Positions 1 through 12,721 of a DNA stretch of 64,000 nt are shown piece by piece. This DNA comes from Volvox africanus (lineage: Eukaryota > Chlorophyta > Chlorophyceae > Chlamydomonadales > Volvocaceae): NCBI GenBank assembly GCA_030268105.1, contig BSDZ01000005.1, positions 1,426,001-1,490,000 on the forward strand. The letters run 5' to 3'. Position 1 is the stretch's first letter. Every line of letters starts with the position of its first letter. A model generated the notes under the pieces. It saw nothing but the letters and a program-made list of their open reading frames with translations. It searched no databases and had not been told where the DNA came from. The position numbers and the translations under genes were made by a program.

Positions 1-1
1 T

Positions 2-1408
2 GCTGCTCAACTTCAAACCAACCCCATTGTTTGCGGGGTTGGTAGCCCAGACAACTGCCGCCCCGGCTGGGCTACCAAGGACAAGCGCACAGTAGTGGCT
101 GCAGGAAAACCTGCTCCGCTGTGTGATGATGTCAATCATGATGATGCCCTCCCACATTGCCCTACCAGTTCAGCTGGAGCTGGAGCCGTGGTTGCCACTG
201 CGGCAGTAGGCACCTCCAGCGGGAATCTCCGGTCCACCACGGCTATGACTGCAGCGAGCAGCCGGGGTGCCGTGGCTGCTGGGCCGAGCTGTACTGGCGC
301 TTCAGGCACAAAGTGGGCGGCTAAGTCCAACGAGGCAGAGCGGGTGGGAGATGCCTCTGGGTTGCCCAGCATCGCCAGGGCTGCTGTGGGTTCGGAGGGT
401 GCCGCTGCTGGCGATGATTGTAGTAGTGCAGGGCCGTTAGTGCCCGGGGCTGCATCTAGCGGCTTGATAACGTGTATACCCACGCAGCGCCACCAGTGCC
501 CCTGCAGGATGACCCAGCAGCCTGCAGCTGCCGCCTTTCAGATTATGCAGCTGGCACGTCGACTGATGGTGGCACAGGGACAGCAGCTGCAGCAGCATGT
601 GACTGCGGCAGTGACGCCAGAACCTGCAGCACCCCCCCTGGTGGCACCAGCGGCATCTCACGCGACACTTGATACCCAGCAGCAGCAGAAGCCAAAGCTG
701 CAGCGACGGGAGAAGGAGCGGGAAGACCTGCAGCAGGTAGGAGCTGCAGCCAGGAATGATGACCAGTTGGCAGCAGCTGGTAATGCGGGCGATGCTGCTA
801 CTGCTACAGACGACGGCAAGAGGCTTGCTGCTTGCGCTGCACCTTCCCCGATGATTGCTCCTGCTGCTCCTACAGGTGGCGTCCCTGCTGCCATTACTGC
901 TGTACCAGAAGGCGTCGGCGGCTCTATAATACGGACCGCAGGGCAGAGAGTTCGTGTAAGCTCCTTTTCCTCTCATGCAGCATTGCACCCGGGTTGGAGT
1001 ACTTGCCAGCAGCAATCGCAGCAGCACCAGCAGCAGCAAGGGGCAAAACCAACAGCGAATCTGTTTTGTCAGCCGCCGTTGCAGTCTTTGCCCCCCCAGA
1101 TGTTACCGTCGCCGCTGATGACGCAGCAACATGGACAACCACATCAGCAGCAACTGCTTGATCTACAGCAATTCCAACGGCAGGAGCAGCAACAGCAGCA
1201 GCAACAGCGTGTGCTAGGGCCCGCGGCGGTTCGGTTGCCATTGGCAACTCAGTTGCCCGGTTGCCAGGTTACCTGGTTACCTCTGCCAGTTACCCATCTG
1301 ACGATACCATCACCGGCAGCACCGATGGCTCCACCGCTGGTTGACAACAGCGGCTCGCCACTCTCACCATGCCGGAAGCGGTCACGAGTGATGGGAGCAT
1401 ACTTTTGA
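2..1408 (+). CDS. 3' terminal exon of an unrecognised Gln/Ala-rich protein (partial)
   Basis: A single frame is open from the left edge to a TGA at 1406-1408, about 468 residues, so the 5' part of the gene lies outside the window. The protein is low-complexity: Ala/Gly-rich in its first third, then Gln-rich with several short polyQ runs (around 1010-1050 and 1180-1210), Pro-rich patches and a basic C-terminus (CRKRSRVMGAYF). A basic/acidic stretch rich in Lys, Arg and Glu near 690-730 could be helical. No catalytic domain or zinc motif is visible. Volvocine transcription and chromatin proteins often carry such polyQ/Ala linkers, but that is only a compositional resemblance. No in-frame acceptor was fixed, so part of the left end could be intronic. 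The nearest TGTAA downstream is at 3259, which would make an unusually long 3'UTR. Function unknown. Confidence 0.55.
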   Translation, partial: AAQLQTNPIVCGVGSPDNCRPGWATKDKRTVVAAGKPAPLCDDVNHDDALPHCPTSSAGAGAVVATAAVGTSSGNLRSTTAMTAASSRGAVAAGPSCTGASGTKWAAKSNEAERVGDASGLPSIARAAVGSEGAAAGDDCSSAGPLVPGAASSGLITCIPTQRHQCPCRMTQQPAAAAFQIMQLARRLMVAQGQQLQQHVTAAVTPEPAAPPLVAPAASHATLDTQQQQKPKLQRREKEREDLQQVGAAARNDDQLAAAGNAGDAATATDDGKRLAACAAPSPMIAPAAPTGGVPAAITAVPEGVGGSIIRTAGQRVRVSSFSSHAALHPGWSTCQQQSQQHQQQQGAKPTANLFCQPPLQSLPPQMLPSPLMTQQHGQPHQQQLLDLQQFQRQEQQQQQQQRVLGPAAVRLPLATQLPGCQVTWLPLPVTHLTIPSPAAPMAPPLVDNSGSPLSPCRKRSRVMGAYF

Positions 1409-4400
1409 GGTTTTAATTCTGGTGGCGATTTCGTTCCGTTAGTCGTGGGAGTTCTGCTGTTGTTAGTTAACTAGATTTCGTCTCGCTAGACAGTTTGACG
1501 TTTTAAAGCTTTTGTTATCTTATGTTGGGATGCAAGGCATCCATGATTGTTGTATGCCAGCACTGCTGAGGTGACAAGTACGAGCGAGGGCTTCCATCTT
1601 TGTGTCCCGAAAAGAAATGCTTTCTATTTAAGCAAATAATAGATAACACTGATTCTACAGACGCATAGCAATTGGTGTATGTCAATCAGCGTGAGGTAAA
1701 TACGTTGTCGGTGGTAAAGGGTGGTATCTGTGTGTTTGTCCACCGGCACGCAGCAGGAGGCACATTAAAGTGGATCCAACCGTCAATAATGGATCCAGAT
1801 TGAAACGAAGAGGTGGAAGAAGAGGTACGTTGATTGCATCTCTTTGTTGCTAGCTCCAGGGATGTGTTTGGCCATCGTTATATGCAGTTAGCGGTTAGTA
1901 TGTAGTCGTGTTCGCTTGCTGTGAGTGCCCCACCTCAACATACCGTGCCATAGGCTTGCGAGCACGTTTGCTAACTAATATTGCTTGGGATGATGGTCGT
2001 GGCATGTTGGCATGTGATGGTGGGTCGGACCTGGACGGCTCGGACCCGGACTCATGACTGGGGCAATCGTCGGATTTTGCATTCAAAGTGAAGGACAATG
2101 ACATGGAGATGGGAAGAAAGAACGGAATCAAGAAGAAATTCTGCTCGGGGAATTTTTCGTTTCGCCCATCACCCTTCGCTATTCGATCTTCTATCTTCAC
2201 TCTATATGTTCTTCGATGTTCGTGCGTCTTCGCAGTTTCAATTACTAATCCCGAAATGGATGCTGAGCATGTACCAACCAACTCCAGTGTTGGTTGCGTA
2301 CATGCGTCTTGAGGGGCCGATGCTGGCGCCCGTGCGTGAGTAATGCATGATCTGAGTAATGCTTGATCTTTTGTATCCTCTGACCTTATCCCGGGAGCAA
2401 GTACTGTACTGCATCACATGTTGCAATGCACAGCATCTCGCTCCGTTTAATGCATGCTTCATGCCTAGCAAATACCGCATTGAATTTCATGTCAGCGTTG
2501 CGTTGGTTGTGTCTTTGTTGATAGGGGTGGTGGCAGTATTGCAAATACTGTATGGGGATGGAAGTGGTGGCGATGGAGGGGATGGATCGTAAAGCCCTTC
2601 ACCGTTATGATACGTCTGATAGATTGTGTGAGGTCTCCTCCGCCCGCGACCGAGAAAATCATGTTTGAAAGATATGTGTTTGGTTCGATTTGTATATGAA
2701 TTCGCGATTTCGGTGGAGATGTAGTTTCAGTTACGATTTAAATTTGTTTTTTACTGCGTTTAGGTAGCCGGCTGGATTCAGCCGGTGTGCTAGCAGCCGC
2801 TTGGATGATGCATAAAGAAGTAAGCAGATTTGTTGCATACTTTGTCGGTTGGTGGAGCATACAGAGGTGTACAGGGGGGCCGGGGCAGGGCGGGAAAGGG
2901 AAGGTGTTTTGTTGTCGCGGTTGTCAGGCATCATGTGAGCCATGTGCCCCATCTGGCTTCTGTTGCTGCGAATTTGTTGTCACCCTTGGGACTGCTGCGT
3001 TTCCTTCTTTAGGGAGTCGTATGGAGTTATTGTACTACAGTCACAGCGGGGTTTTATGAAATATTTGAGCTTTGCCATGAGGGTGACACGGTATCGTTGC
3101 TTGAATGAGGCTCTTTAAAAGTTTGTTATGATGTATCCATATTAGGCAACAGGGCAAAATTTGGGATGACGTCAGTAAGGTTTATGCGGTTAACTTCAGA
3201 TCGGGGTTAATATGTCCCCTTCCTGTTCTTCGATGAGCCTCATGAGGCACAGCTTTATGTAAAAGCGTGTGTGGGTGTAGCTTTTTAGCTGAAACTCACA
3301 GAGTGCGGCTGCTGTGGCGGGGCGTGGGTTTTAAGGTTTTACATCGCCCTATTGCTTTAGTTTGCGGCGCTAATCGCGTGCGTGTGTAGGCGTGCGTGCG
3401 TGCATGTGTATATGTATGTGTATATGCGCGTGTGTCTAAATAGGCCAGGGACAGCTTCACTGTGGTCAGCCCGTCCCTGGCCCCTAGTGGAAGACTGCCA
3501 CTAGAAGCTATATCCCATAGGTGAGGACGGTGGGGCGAGAGGCGTCTTATCTTAATGTCCTTTTAACTTATCCATGTGTGTTTCACCGCAATCAGGTGGT
3601 ATATCGGTGTGCAGTATATCGGTGGTTATATATGTCGGTGGTACGCGGTGACATGTGGTATCGCCGGGTTTATATCCCTATGTGACCTTTTTATGTGACC
3701 GATAGAGAAGGGAGCACCACGCTAATCCGGGACGCGTCTGGATGAATACAAGGTTTTCCTTCTGCGCTTAGCTTTTTTGCGCTTAGATATGTTGTCACTA
3801 AAATGAACGGACCCCAATTTTCAGATGTCAAGTATCCAGATGTGAACGCGCGCCACCTACCGCTGGGGGAGGGTTGAGTTTTGAAGGGAAGAGTTTTAGG
3901 GAGTTGAAGGGAAGAAATTTTGCAAGGTACGGCACCGTTGGGAATGGTTGGACTATTTTTTTTGTTCCTAGCCATTTGCCTGTAACAATTCCAGGTCAGG
4001 ACCGTTGTTTTGCTGTGTCCGCGGGTGCTTGTTTTTAGCTGGATCATACCAATGTGATTATGAGAACGCGCCGTAATTGTGCGGTGGTAGATTGTGCCTC
4101 AAGGGTGCGGGGTCCCTTACAGTTTCCCGATACGCGTTAGCAGGGGGCAATTTAGCTTAGCTATGCGCCGGGCTCCATACCAATTTTGTGGAGCTTTTTA
4201 ACTCTCTAGCGCGCAATCTTTAATCAATCAGTATACCCTGCTTTGCTAAGGGCCGCTGCAGTAGATCTGTGCCTGCTTGTGCTGGTCGTGCTGGTGATAG
4301 TGATTCTTGTGTCATCAGAGCCAAAATTTGGTTTGTCCTGCTTTTGGTGGTCTTTTGGTAGCATCCACTCGTCCTCCTTATTATCGGCTGACCTGGAAAT

Positions 4401-6411
4401 AAATTATGATTGAAGGGTTTTTGCGTGCTCGCTGGGACTACTACGAATGCATTGTTAGCAACTCTTTCCCTTGCCATCTATCACCGGCGGCAACGAGCCG
4501 AGTCTTGCACCGCTTCGGTTGTGAAGACCTGCACTTGCAACTTTTCACTTGCGTATTGTACATAAAATGTTATGATCTTATTATCGATATTGAGTTTCGC
4601 CCAATTGAATCGAGGACGGAAGGAACGGCGTGTGGGGAAACGGAGGAGTATCCGTACCGGCATCGTTAGTTGCACATTTGTTGGGGTCGGTTGGTGCGGT
4701 TAAGCTACGTATGTCGTGGTGGCACAGTCATTTTTGGATTGGCCCGGCCCGAGACCTCCCATGCAGTCGCAGCCGGAGATGGCTGCCGACTGCTTTCGAT
4801 GTTATGTGGCTTTAGTATCACGATGTCATGTCATGTCATTATGTAGTGTGCAAGTGTCGCTCGCGTTAAATAGTATGAGGCAGTGCAACTTGACCCGGCG
4901 TGTGGGTGGCTCGTACACGGAGGAGCACCCCGATGCTTTGCTCTCGTACACGGATACATCATCAATGTGTGTTGGCAACGTATCTATCTATTGGAAGGGG
5001 TGGGGTGGGGTGGGAAAACGTTGGATGTTGTTCGCATCTATGTTTGGTGCTTAGTACAAGTGGTGTTTGGTAGTGCATTGCACTAGTGTAGGCTATTAAT
5101 GCGGCTCCTGTTGCTTGGTGCTCCTATCCTGTCTGCGCATCTGTGTTTTGGAGGGGCAGTAGCAGGGGCGGGTGGCGTTTTTCCATTCTTCCTTCTAATG
5201 AAGAAGTGAGACTGGCGGCAGTAGGAGGGTGGGTGGGTGTTGCATGGCGTCTGTGAAAGCGATGTATTTGTTACTGTTGTTGTGATTATATTATTGTACC
5301 GTGTTCCACGTCACAGAGGGCGCAGGGACTCTCAAGTCCACTACGGAACTGCATAACACCTCTCGTACTTCGTAGATCTTCAGGGCTTGTGGCCCTTCAG
5401 TATTAGAAGCAACCTTTCTTGCTGTTGCAGTTTGGTTTTTCTGATTTACATGTTGGTATCGGATTTTGGCTAAATCAGGATACGTCGGATCATCAGTTCT
5501 TACGAGTTCATTACCAACAATCTTAGGCGCACGTAGAAGATCTTTACGACGTTGGATTTTAATTGTTCTGGTATCGGTGTCGACCAGAACAGGAGAGTGC
5601 CCTTGGTGAAGAGAAGTACGGTATTTTCGACAACTGCGTATTTTGATGCTATATTGACCCGCAATAGGACATGCATGGCGGCGGGGCATCGGACTAAAGA
5701 CAGTGGCCCTTCATCACAACGCTACTTTGGATTGATAGAGTGGTCGACGTAAGAGCTTGCTCGAGGGATCCGCAAACTGACGGGGCCGTCTTGGGGTGCA
5801 GCCTCAAGCATGCCTGGACAAGCGAAGCTGTGAGATTTTTATACAAATCATGTAACCTTATGGAGGAGAGATGTTAAGGATCCCTAACCGAACCCAAGGC
5901 AGGCACTGTAGGTCGCATTTTTCCACACTGCGCAGGCCTGTGCGCTGACGTTGCTGTATAACTCGGGCAATTTTGAGACCCCAAGGAAATGAAATGTTCA
6001 TGTCCCTAACGCCAGGGCATGCCTTCGTAAGCACGTCGAACGCGAATTCTTGGGCCAGAAGTCCGGCATCGTGCTTATTTTGCCCTTGGTTGGCTCATAA
6101 ATCCTGTTTGAACGATGCGCATGCACGAGCCTTTGTTTCCTATCTCTTAGGCGCTTTAAACTTTGAAGTCACGCAGCTGTCCCGGTCCCCCCGCACTTGA
6201 CCTAATCTTGTGGTTGAACCTTGCTTACGGAAGAATTTTAACATTGCTACAGAGTTTACAAATACAAGAAATATACTATGAAATCGTGAAGTTTTTCTCG
6301 GTGAGGCCGAGTTGTTCTGGAACCAGGCCGACATTACGACTCACCTCAAGGGGCAGCGGTCCACGCGGAGATTTTCAGCTTGTCCATCGTATTTTGTTAT
6401 ACGATCTGAAG
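1409..6411. other. Intergenic and 3'UTR stretch without a supported gene
   Basis: About 5 kb between the first gene and SUOX. No run of phase-consistent exons was found on either strand. Contents noted: a TGTAA at 3259-3263, a GT-rich low-complexity run at about 3370-3434, two adjacent hairpins at 3443-3504, and an isolated minus-strand reading frame at 5291-5689 (132 codons, no recognised domain). The rest is mixed-composition DNA with short chance frames. The SUOX promoter must lie in the last part, but no specific element was recognised. Confidence 0.5.
3443..3504. repeat. Two back-to-back perfect hairpins
   Basis: GGCCAGGGAC at 3443-3452 pairs exactly with GTCCCTGGCC at 3473-3482, leaving a 20-base loop. 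Immediately after it, CTAGTGG (3484-3490) pairs with CCACTAG (3498-3504) around a 7-base loop. They follow a GT-rich tract. Together they could be a structured RNA element or the end of a small transposon; nothing decides between these. Confidence 0.5.
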
Positions 6412-9400
6412 ATGGTTAGACTTCAAGGCGTCGCGCGACTCGGCCATCCAAGATGGATGTTGCCGGCCGCATCTGCTGCGTTAGGCGAAAGAACGGCCCA
6501 AATAGGAATTTATGGTTCAATCTATATTGCTTCTGATCGCACCCTCCAAACGTTCGCGGCGACATCCACATCGGCATCGGGGTCTTCAACGCAGCGAAGT
6601 ATCACCCGTTTTCTGGGAGCTGGCGCAGCGCTGCTGGCTGCAGTGTTGTTCTCTCCAGCTCCAGCCACTGCCAAAAAAGAGATCGCGATCTTGCCGGGGA
6701 GTAAGCCCCCAGTTGCTGTTGCACCCAAGAGCGCGGTGCCGGTTGAGAAGCCCGCATCCGCAGCTGTGGAAAAGCCATCCGCCCCCATAAATCCCCCAGC
6801 ATCTGAATACAGTTACTCACGAGATGACCAGGGCCGGCCCATCTTCACGCGAGAGGAGGTCGCAAAACACAAAACGCCGCAGAATCGCATTTGGGTCACG
6901 TACAAGGAAGGCGTGTACGACATCACAGAGGTACGTGATCATGTGGGTTCTTGGGAGACGGGAATCCGGTTGTGGCTGAACGATGATGATGATATTATGG
7001 TGTTGGTACAGACCTTATCACACGTAACATGAAAATTCGACGTTGCGGGCCGCTTATAAAAGAAGCTATGGTGCTGGTTCGCCCGGCCTTTCTATAGACC
7101 TCATCCTCATCGCTAATGTTGTGTTTCTGTTTTTGAAACTTTGAAGCCTTGGAGCTTTCGACGAAGGGGTGCCAAACCATGCCTGATGGGCCGTAATACA
7201 GCCCTTGCCTAATACAGGCTTAGCCTAATTCACTGCCTCGTACCTAAGTCCGTCCGTAGTCGGCACACGTCCCCCGTATCTTCCCATTTCCGGCTCCTCT
7301 GTGTTGTACTTTGTATCAGCCTTAATTCCCTGGGTTTGGATCTGAATCTCATTACATCATGTCCCTAAGTCTTACTCCGCACCGGCCCGTTTCGAGGGCG
7401 GCTCCGCCCAACTCTACTTGACTCTGCCCATTTCTTTCCCTGTTTCCCATATCAACTTCACGCCCGCGGTCCACGACGTTAAAAACCGGGGAATTTGCGG
7501 AATAAAACGCGTTTGTTTGTTGTTGTTACACGGACGCAGTTCGTGGAGATGCACCCGGGAGGTGGGTGGGGATTGGGCTGGGGGGGCTGTTACTCGGTGC
7601 AGGTGCAGAACAGGGCGCGTGCCCCGGTCCACCCTCTCTCCAGGTGATTGACTTGACAACAGTTTGGATTGAGTGAAACTACTTGTCATTAATATTGTTA
7701 TGTGTCAGTGCTATTCTGTCCTTTACCGTATTCCCCCACCTCCTTGACGACCTGCTCGACTCCCCACCCTACCACTGCTCAGGTCTGTCAAAGATCATGC
7801 TGGCCGCCGGCGGCAGCGTGGAGCCATTCTGGTCGCTCTACCAGCAACACCGCAAACCTGAGGTGCTGCAGATTCTGGAGCCCTACCGCATAGGCACTTT
7901 GGAGGGTGAGAACCCCAGGAGCACTAAGGGCTGTAGGAGTCCAGTGGCATACGGACCGGCAGGCTGGTGCATGCGGGCTGGTGCACGAGGGCTGGAGTTG
8001 CTCCCTTATTTTAATCCCCTTTTTACCGAACATTTAGGACCAACTAACTGGCAGGCTTGGCTTATGTCGGATTAAGTATTTTGCCAATCGTTTCCTCCGG
8101 GACGCAGGCGGTGCCGCCGCTGCAGCCCTCGCTTCTGCCACCGACTCTGATCCGTACGCCTCCGACCCCGCCCGCCACCCGGCACTGATTGCCCGCTCGG
8201 AGCGGCCGTACAACGGTGCGGTGAATGCATGGGTTGCTCGGGGCTCAATTGAGCTACGAAAACGTCGTTAACGAAGGAATTGCAATGCTGTTATCAGACA
8301 TGCTGGGGAGGTGTAGCAGAAGCTTTTGCCAATACCTCCAATGGATATTACGACTTTCTTTACGTCGACGCTTCTGCACCCGCACCATGTGACGAGCGGT
8401 TTGCGTACCTGCGATTTTGCGTTTCTACACCGGGGTGCCACCGTCACAATTATCAGCGAAGAGGTGCTTTGCCTTACAGCCGCTGATCGACGGATGGCAA
8501 TGCGAGGGACATGTTCCATGTGCTCTTCGCCCTTTGCCTCACGCCCACTGTGCTATACATTTATAGTTCATTTTGTTGAGGATGAGCGATACACTTATAA
8601 GCGGATAAAAGGAAGAAAAAAGTAATACCGCCGAGGGCGGGGCGCTTATCTTCCTAGCAAATTAATATAGCAACTTATTATCTTAATAATAAGTCCTGCT
8701 TTCTTTGCTGTATGTGACATGTTACGATATCGTGTTTGCCAGGTGAGACTCCCGGCACGCTCCTGGCCGCCAGTCCCATCACGCCCATTGATATCTTTTT
8801 CGTACGGAATCACCTCCCCGTACCAAACGTGGATGCAGCGTCGTACAAGCTTAAGGTGAGAACGTAAACCTTAACTTGTCCTAAGGCAAGGGTGATAAGA
8901 CCAAGGAGATGAACCCGACAATTACTTCCCGCCTCAACGTCTGACCCCTGGAGGTGGAAGGAGAGGGCACCCGCTCCCTGGAGTTAAGCCTGGACGACCT
9001 GAAGTCGCGATTCCGGAAGCACACCGTCACCGCAACCATCCAGTGCTCAGGTGTGACTGGCTGGTCGAGGGTATCTGGGGACTGGTTTGGAGATGAGCTG
9101 TTCGAGTCTTCAGTTATATGTTTTCACTTGTTCGTTCTTCATTTTCTTTCCTGCTTTTTCATTCCTTCGCTTTTTCGGGAGATTATGTTTACAGTTTCCT
9201 CAGGTAGGAACCCAGACGACTCCCTGGACACATACCAACGCAGGTCACACACGTACGACATACACACACATCGCACACACATATTTATACACGCGTGTAC
9301 TGGTGGGCAGGCCGGAAAGTTTACCTGGTTAGTTCGCCAATTGGTTTCTCCCCCCGCCCCGAACGGATCCAGCTCCCGTTGGTCCAATACCTTCATTCGG

Positions 9401-12400
9401 ACAATGAATGTATATTAACATATCACGTACTCAATGTTCAAACCCGAATACCTAAAAACCCTAAATATCCTGATCAGGCAACCGGCGTAACGAGATGTCG
9501 CGCATCAAGACGGTCAAGGGCCTGGCCTGGGACCAAGGCGCCATCGGTGGGTCCGTAGATCCGTGGGGGACTCGTACGGCAGAATTTTGGTCACATACAC
9601 AGTTATACAGACAGATATTGGTACCGAAAAGAAAGGTTCTGTCGGGTTTTCGGACACTCGAGAGCAAGGACCCTCAGCTGTTCGCTTCGCACTCATAATC
9701 TTCTGTTTACTCTACTCTACTTATGGTGGTGCGTCCCGAGCTGCTGCCTTGTGTACGTTATGAACATTCCTTGATTGGCGCAATTATCTCTCGTACACGA
9801 TGTTCATGCCGGACGGTTTGCAGGTACGGCGGTCTGGGGTGGCGTACGGCTGCGGGACGTCCTAAAGGTGGGTCTCGGTTTTCTGCCGGTGAAGAAGAGC
9901 AGTAAGCTGCAACACAGCACGAGCTACGTGTCCACGGCTTCTTCATTCCGCCTTCCGACCCCTGCTTCTCTCCCTTCGTCTCTCTCACCATCACGTGCCC
10001 TTTCCCTGCATCAAACCGTCTCTGTCTGGTTTGGGAACATCACACATGCAGACATGCTGAGCCCAGCATTCACGCCTTTCTTTATTTCCCACTTCCCCCG
10101 TTTCGTTGTTTGCCGGCAGGCTGCAGGTGAGGCGGGAGGGGCGAGCGAGAGACGCAGCGCCCAGTCCAGATTCCTTATCGGATGTGACGGTTGAGCACTG
10201 GGCGTGTTGCAGTGAGGAGGCTTCTTTAAGGGGATTTTACGAATCACGACACATGAAAAACCTCATCCTCTCTATCCCATCGGTGCCCTTATCCGTCACG
10301 TTTTCTTAGGGTTTCGACATCTTTCCTCCGCGCACTTAGCTTCGCATGTGCACCTTTCTTTGCAATTCCGCCCAATCGACACCCTTCCATAAGGTCTCTC
10401 TGAGGATGACCCACTCGTACGGCACATCCAGTTCGAAGGGTACGACAAGGACCCGGCGTCGGGGGAGGTGAGTCGAAGTACGGCAGTGATTTGACGGTAA
10501 TGAGGGACTGCGGATTTCTTATTCGGACTCTGCACGTTTTCACTACTATGTCGTGACAGCGTTTATTCCCCACATCACTGTTAGTAATTTTACTCCTCAA
10601 CAGCAGTACGAGGCTCATCACCATGCCCATCGCACATAACTGTACCCCGCAACACAAAGCATCTTGGCTCCCTAACCCCATTCGCTTTCAATCCAAATTC
10701 GGCTAACATTATCCTTCCCGCTTCCACTACCTCCCTCCTCGCTTCTCTTCTCGCAATCATTCGGGACGGGCTTATTGAACAAACAAACAAACCCACTTGG
10801 TGTACAGGATTGCATGTTCGGATGTCCGTCACAATGGGTCAAATAAGGAAGACTTCAGTAAGGAATGCGCGTTGTAGTTTAGCTCCGTCCTCCTGTTCCC
10901 TGCCCTCACACACCCACACTTAACAGATCTACGGCGCGTCAGTTCCGTTACACAAGGCCCTGTCCCTCCATGACGATGTGCTGCTGGCATACGAGATGAA
11001 CGGGCAGCCACTGTCAGCGGATCACGGTGCACCGCTGCGGGTGATCGTGCCTGGGGTTACCGGGGCCAGGAGCGTTAAATGGCTACGTAAGTGGTTGTGT
11101 GCAAAAACAGAATTTTTTTATCGCATATGTACATTGTAAACATTCATGTCGTCAACATGTCACTGTTTAGAAAGCGTTGGTGCCCTTTGTCTTTCGCGTG
11201 TCTTTATTAGAGCTGGGCCTTACGCTGGAGTTATGAAGTGGAAGGGGCGACTTCATGGCGGACTGGAGAGCACATTCACACCGCTCAAACCCCAGCCCCC
11301 ATCATCCTCCCCAAATGGTTTTTTTAACTTCATTCATGCTCTTGTCTCCCAACCTCTCACACCCGCGACCCCGCCTTTATGAAGGCCGGATCATACCCAG
11401 CGTTTCCGAGTCCAGCAGCCACTGGCAGCAACGGGACTACAAGGCGTTCTCCCCTAACGTGGACTGGGACAGCGTGGAGTGGACCAGCGCGCCAGCGCTG
11501 CAGGTGTGCGTGTGTTTTTGTGTGTGAAATGACCGTAGGTAAGAGGTATATGCGAGGTTTGAGGTGAGGGAGGCGCACGGCGGGACAGAGAAACCGGGCA
11601 TATGCAATGTCACGGTGGGCTCCGGATAGTTAAGAGTGGGCATATGTGTCTTGGAACTCTGGCCCCGTTGTTATTTGGATGGGAAACGATTGGAAGTATT
11701 TGTCCTAGATGTTAATGCGATGATTCCCGCTCCCTCCCTCCAACCTACAGGAGCCCCCCGTGACCAGCGCAATTTGTGAGCCAGCGCCGGGGACCCTCGT
11801 CAGCGTGTCAGATGGCGAGGTGAGTGCGAGCGCAGGTTTACGTGTGGTATACGTGTATTTGCTCGGCAACTATGGTTGCACCCTAGGTCAATAGTAGGGA
11901 AGCACTGCATCTTATCGGCATGAGCTCTTGGAAGAAAGACAAGAACAATCTTTAAACCCCTTGTTACTAAAAAATGTTATCGTCTGTTCCGAAACTGGAC
12001 TGCAAACCTGATAATACGATCCCTCTTCCAGATCACTCTGCGAGGGTACGCATGGAGCGGCGGTGGTCGGGGCATTATCCGGGTGGACGTATCCACAGAC
12101 GGCGGTACCACCTGGACTGCTGCCAAGCTGTTGCCGCCGCCACCGGGGGCTCCGCCACCCGGGTCATACACGGGAGCGTGGGCATGGACATTGTGGGAGG
12201 TACGGCTGGGAATATGGTGGGAATATGCTGTGGCGTACGACTTATAGGTAGTTATAGAAGGTGCGCGGTGTACACTGCCAGCACGCGTACAGCAGTCTAT
12301 GGTGAGCGTACCCGAGGCCCAGATAGTCTGCCACCCTGCCCGACCCTCGCAGGCGACGCTGCCGCTGCCAAAACCGAATGACGAGGGAAACGTTCCGGCC

Positions 12401-12532
12401 ACTTTGCAGCTGGTCTGCAAGGCCGTGGATTCTTCTTACAACAACCAACCCGACACCATTTCTCCAATCTGGAATCTGCGCGGCATTGTCAACAATGCCT
12501 GGTATCGGGTCTCTCTTCCCATGGAGCCGTGA
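6412..12532 (+). CDS. SUOX: Sulfite oxidase, animal-type, with N-terminal cytochrome b5 domain
   Basis: This enzyme oxidises sulfite to sulfate with a molybdopterin cofactor and passes electrons to cytochrome c, typically in the mitochondrial intermembrane space. Fifteen phase-consistent exons: 6412-6930, 7540-7561, 7783-7905, 8108-8215, 8743-8855, 8954-9050, 9478-9546, 9824-9867, 10120-10126, 10394-10467, 10927-11086, 11385-11503, 11751-11819, 12032-12199, 12353-12532; 623 residues. The ATG at 6412 is followed by a basic, Ala-rich presequence and a hydrophobic segment ([13 protein letters not shown]), as in mitochondrial SUOX. Cytochrome b5 spans about 140-215, with heme ligands His178 (HPGG) and His203 (SLYQQH). 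The Moco domain has [10 protein letters not shown], the Moco-ligand Cys326 (IQCSGNRR) and AYEMNGQPL. The C-terminal dimerisation part has GYAWSGGGR and ends with an IWNLRG motif. The b5 domain separates it from the b5-less plant peroxisomal enzyme. The exact start is inferred; an untranslated first exon is possible. Confidence 0.93.
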
Positions 12533-12716
12533 AGGATATCAGTACCACAAAATTACTAATGTTCATTTAACCTCGCTGAAACAATCCTTGCATGTGAGCG
12601 CGGTGTGCAACTTGCACAGCGCATCCCGCCTTCTAGGAATTCATACGTCCATCCCAGCCTTACAGGAAATTTAAACTTAAATTCGTGCACACGGATTAAG
12701 CAGCCGATGCGCAAGG

Positions 12717-12721
12717 TGTAA
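12717..12721 (+). terminator. TGTAA polyadenylation signal for SUOX
   Basis: The first TGTAA after the SUOX stop lies 185 bases downstream. TGTAA is the usual polyadenylation signal of Chlamydomonas and Volvox, placed shortly before the cleavage site, so this is the likely 3' end of the transcript. Confidence 0.55.
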
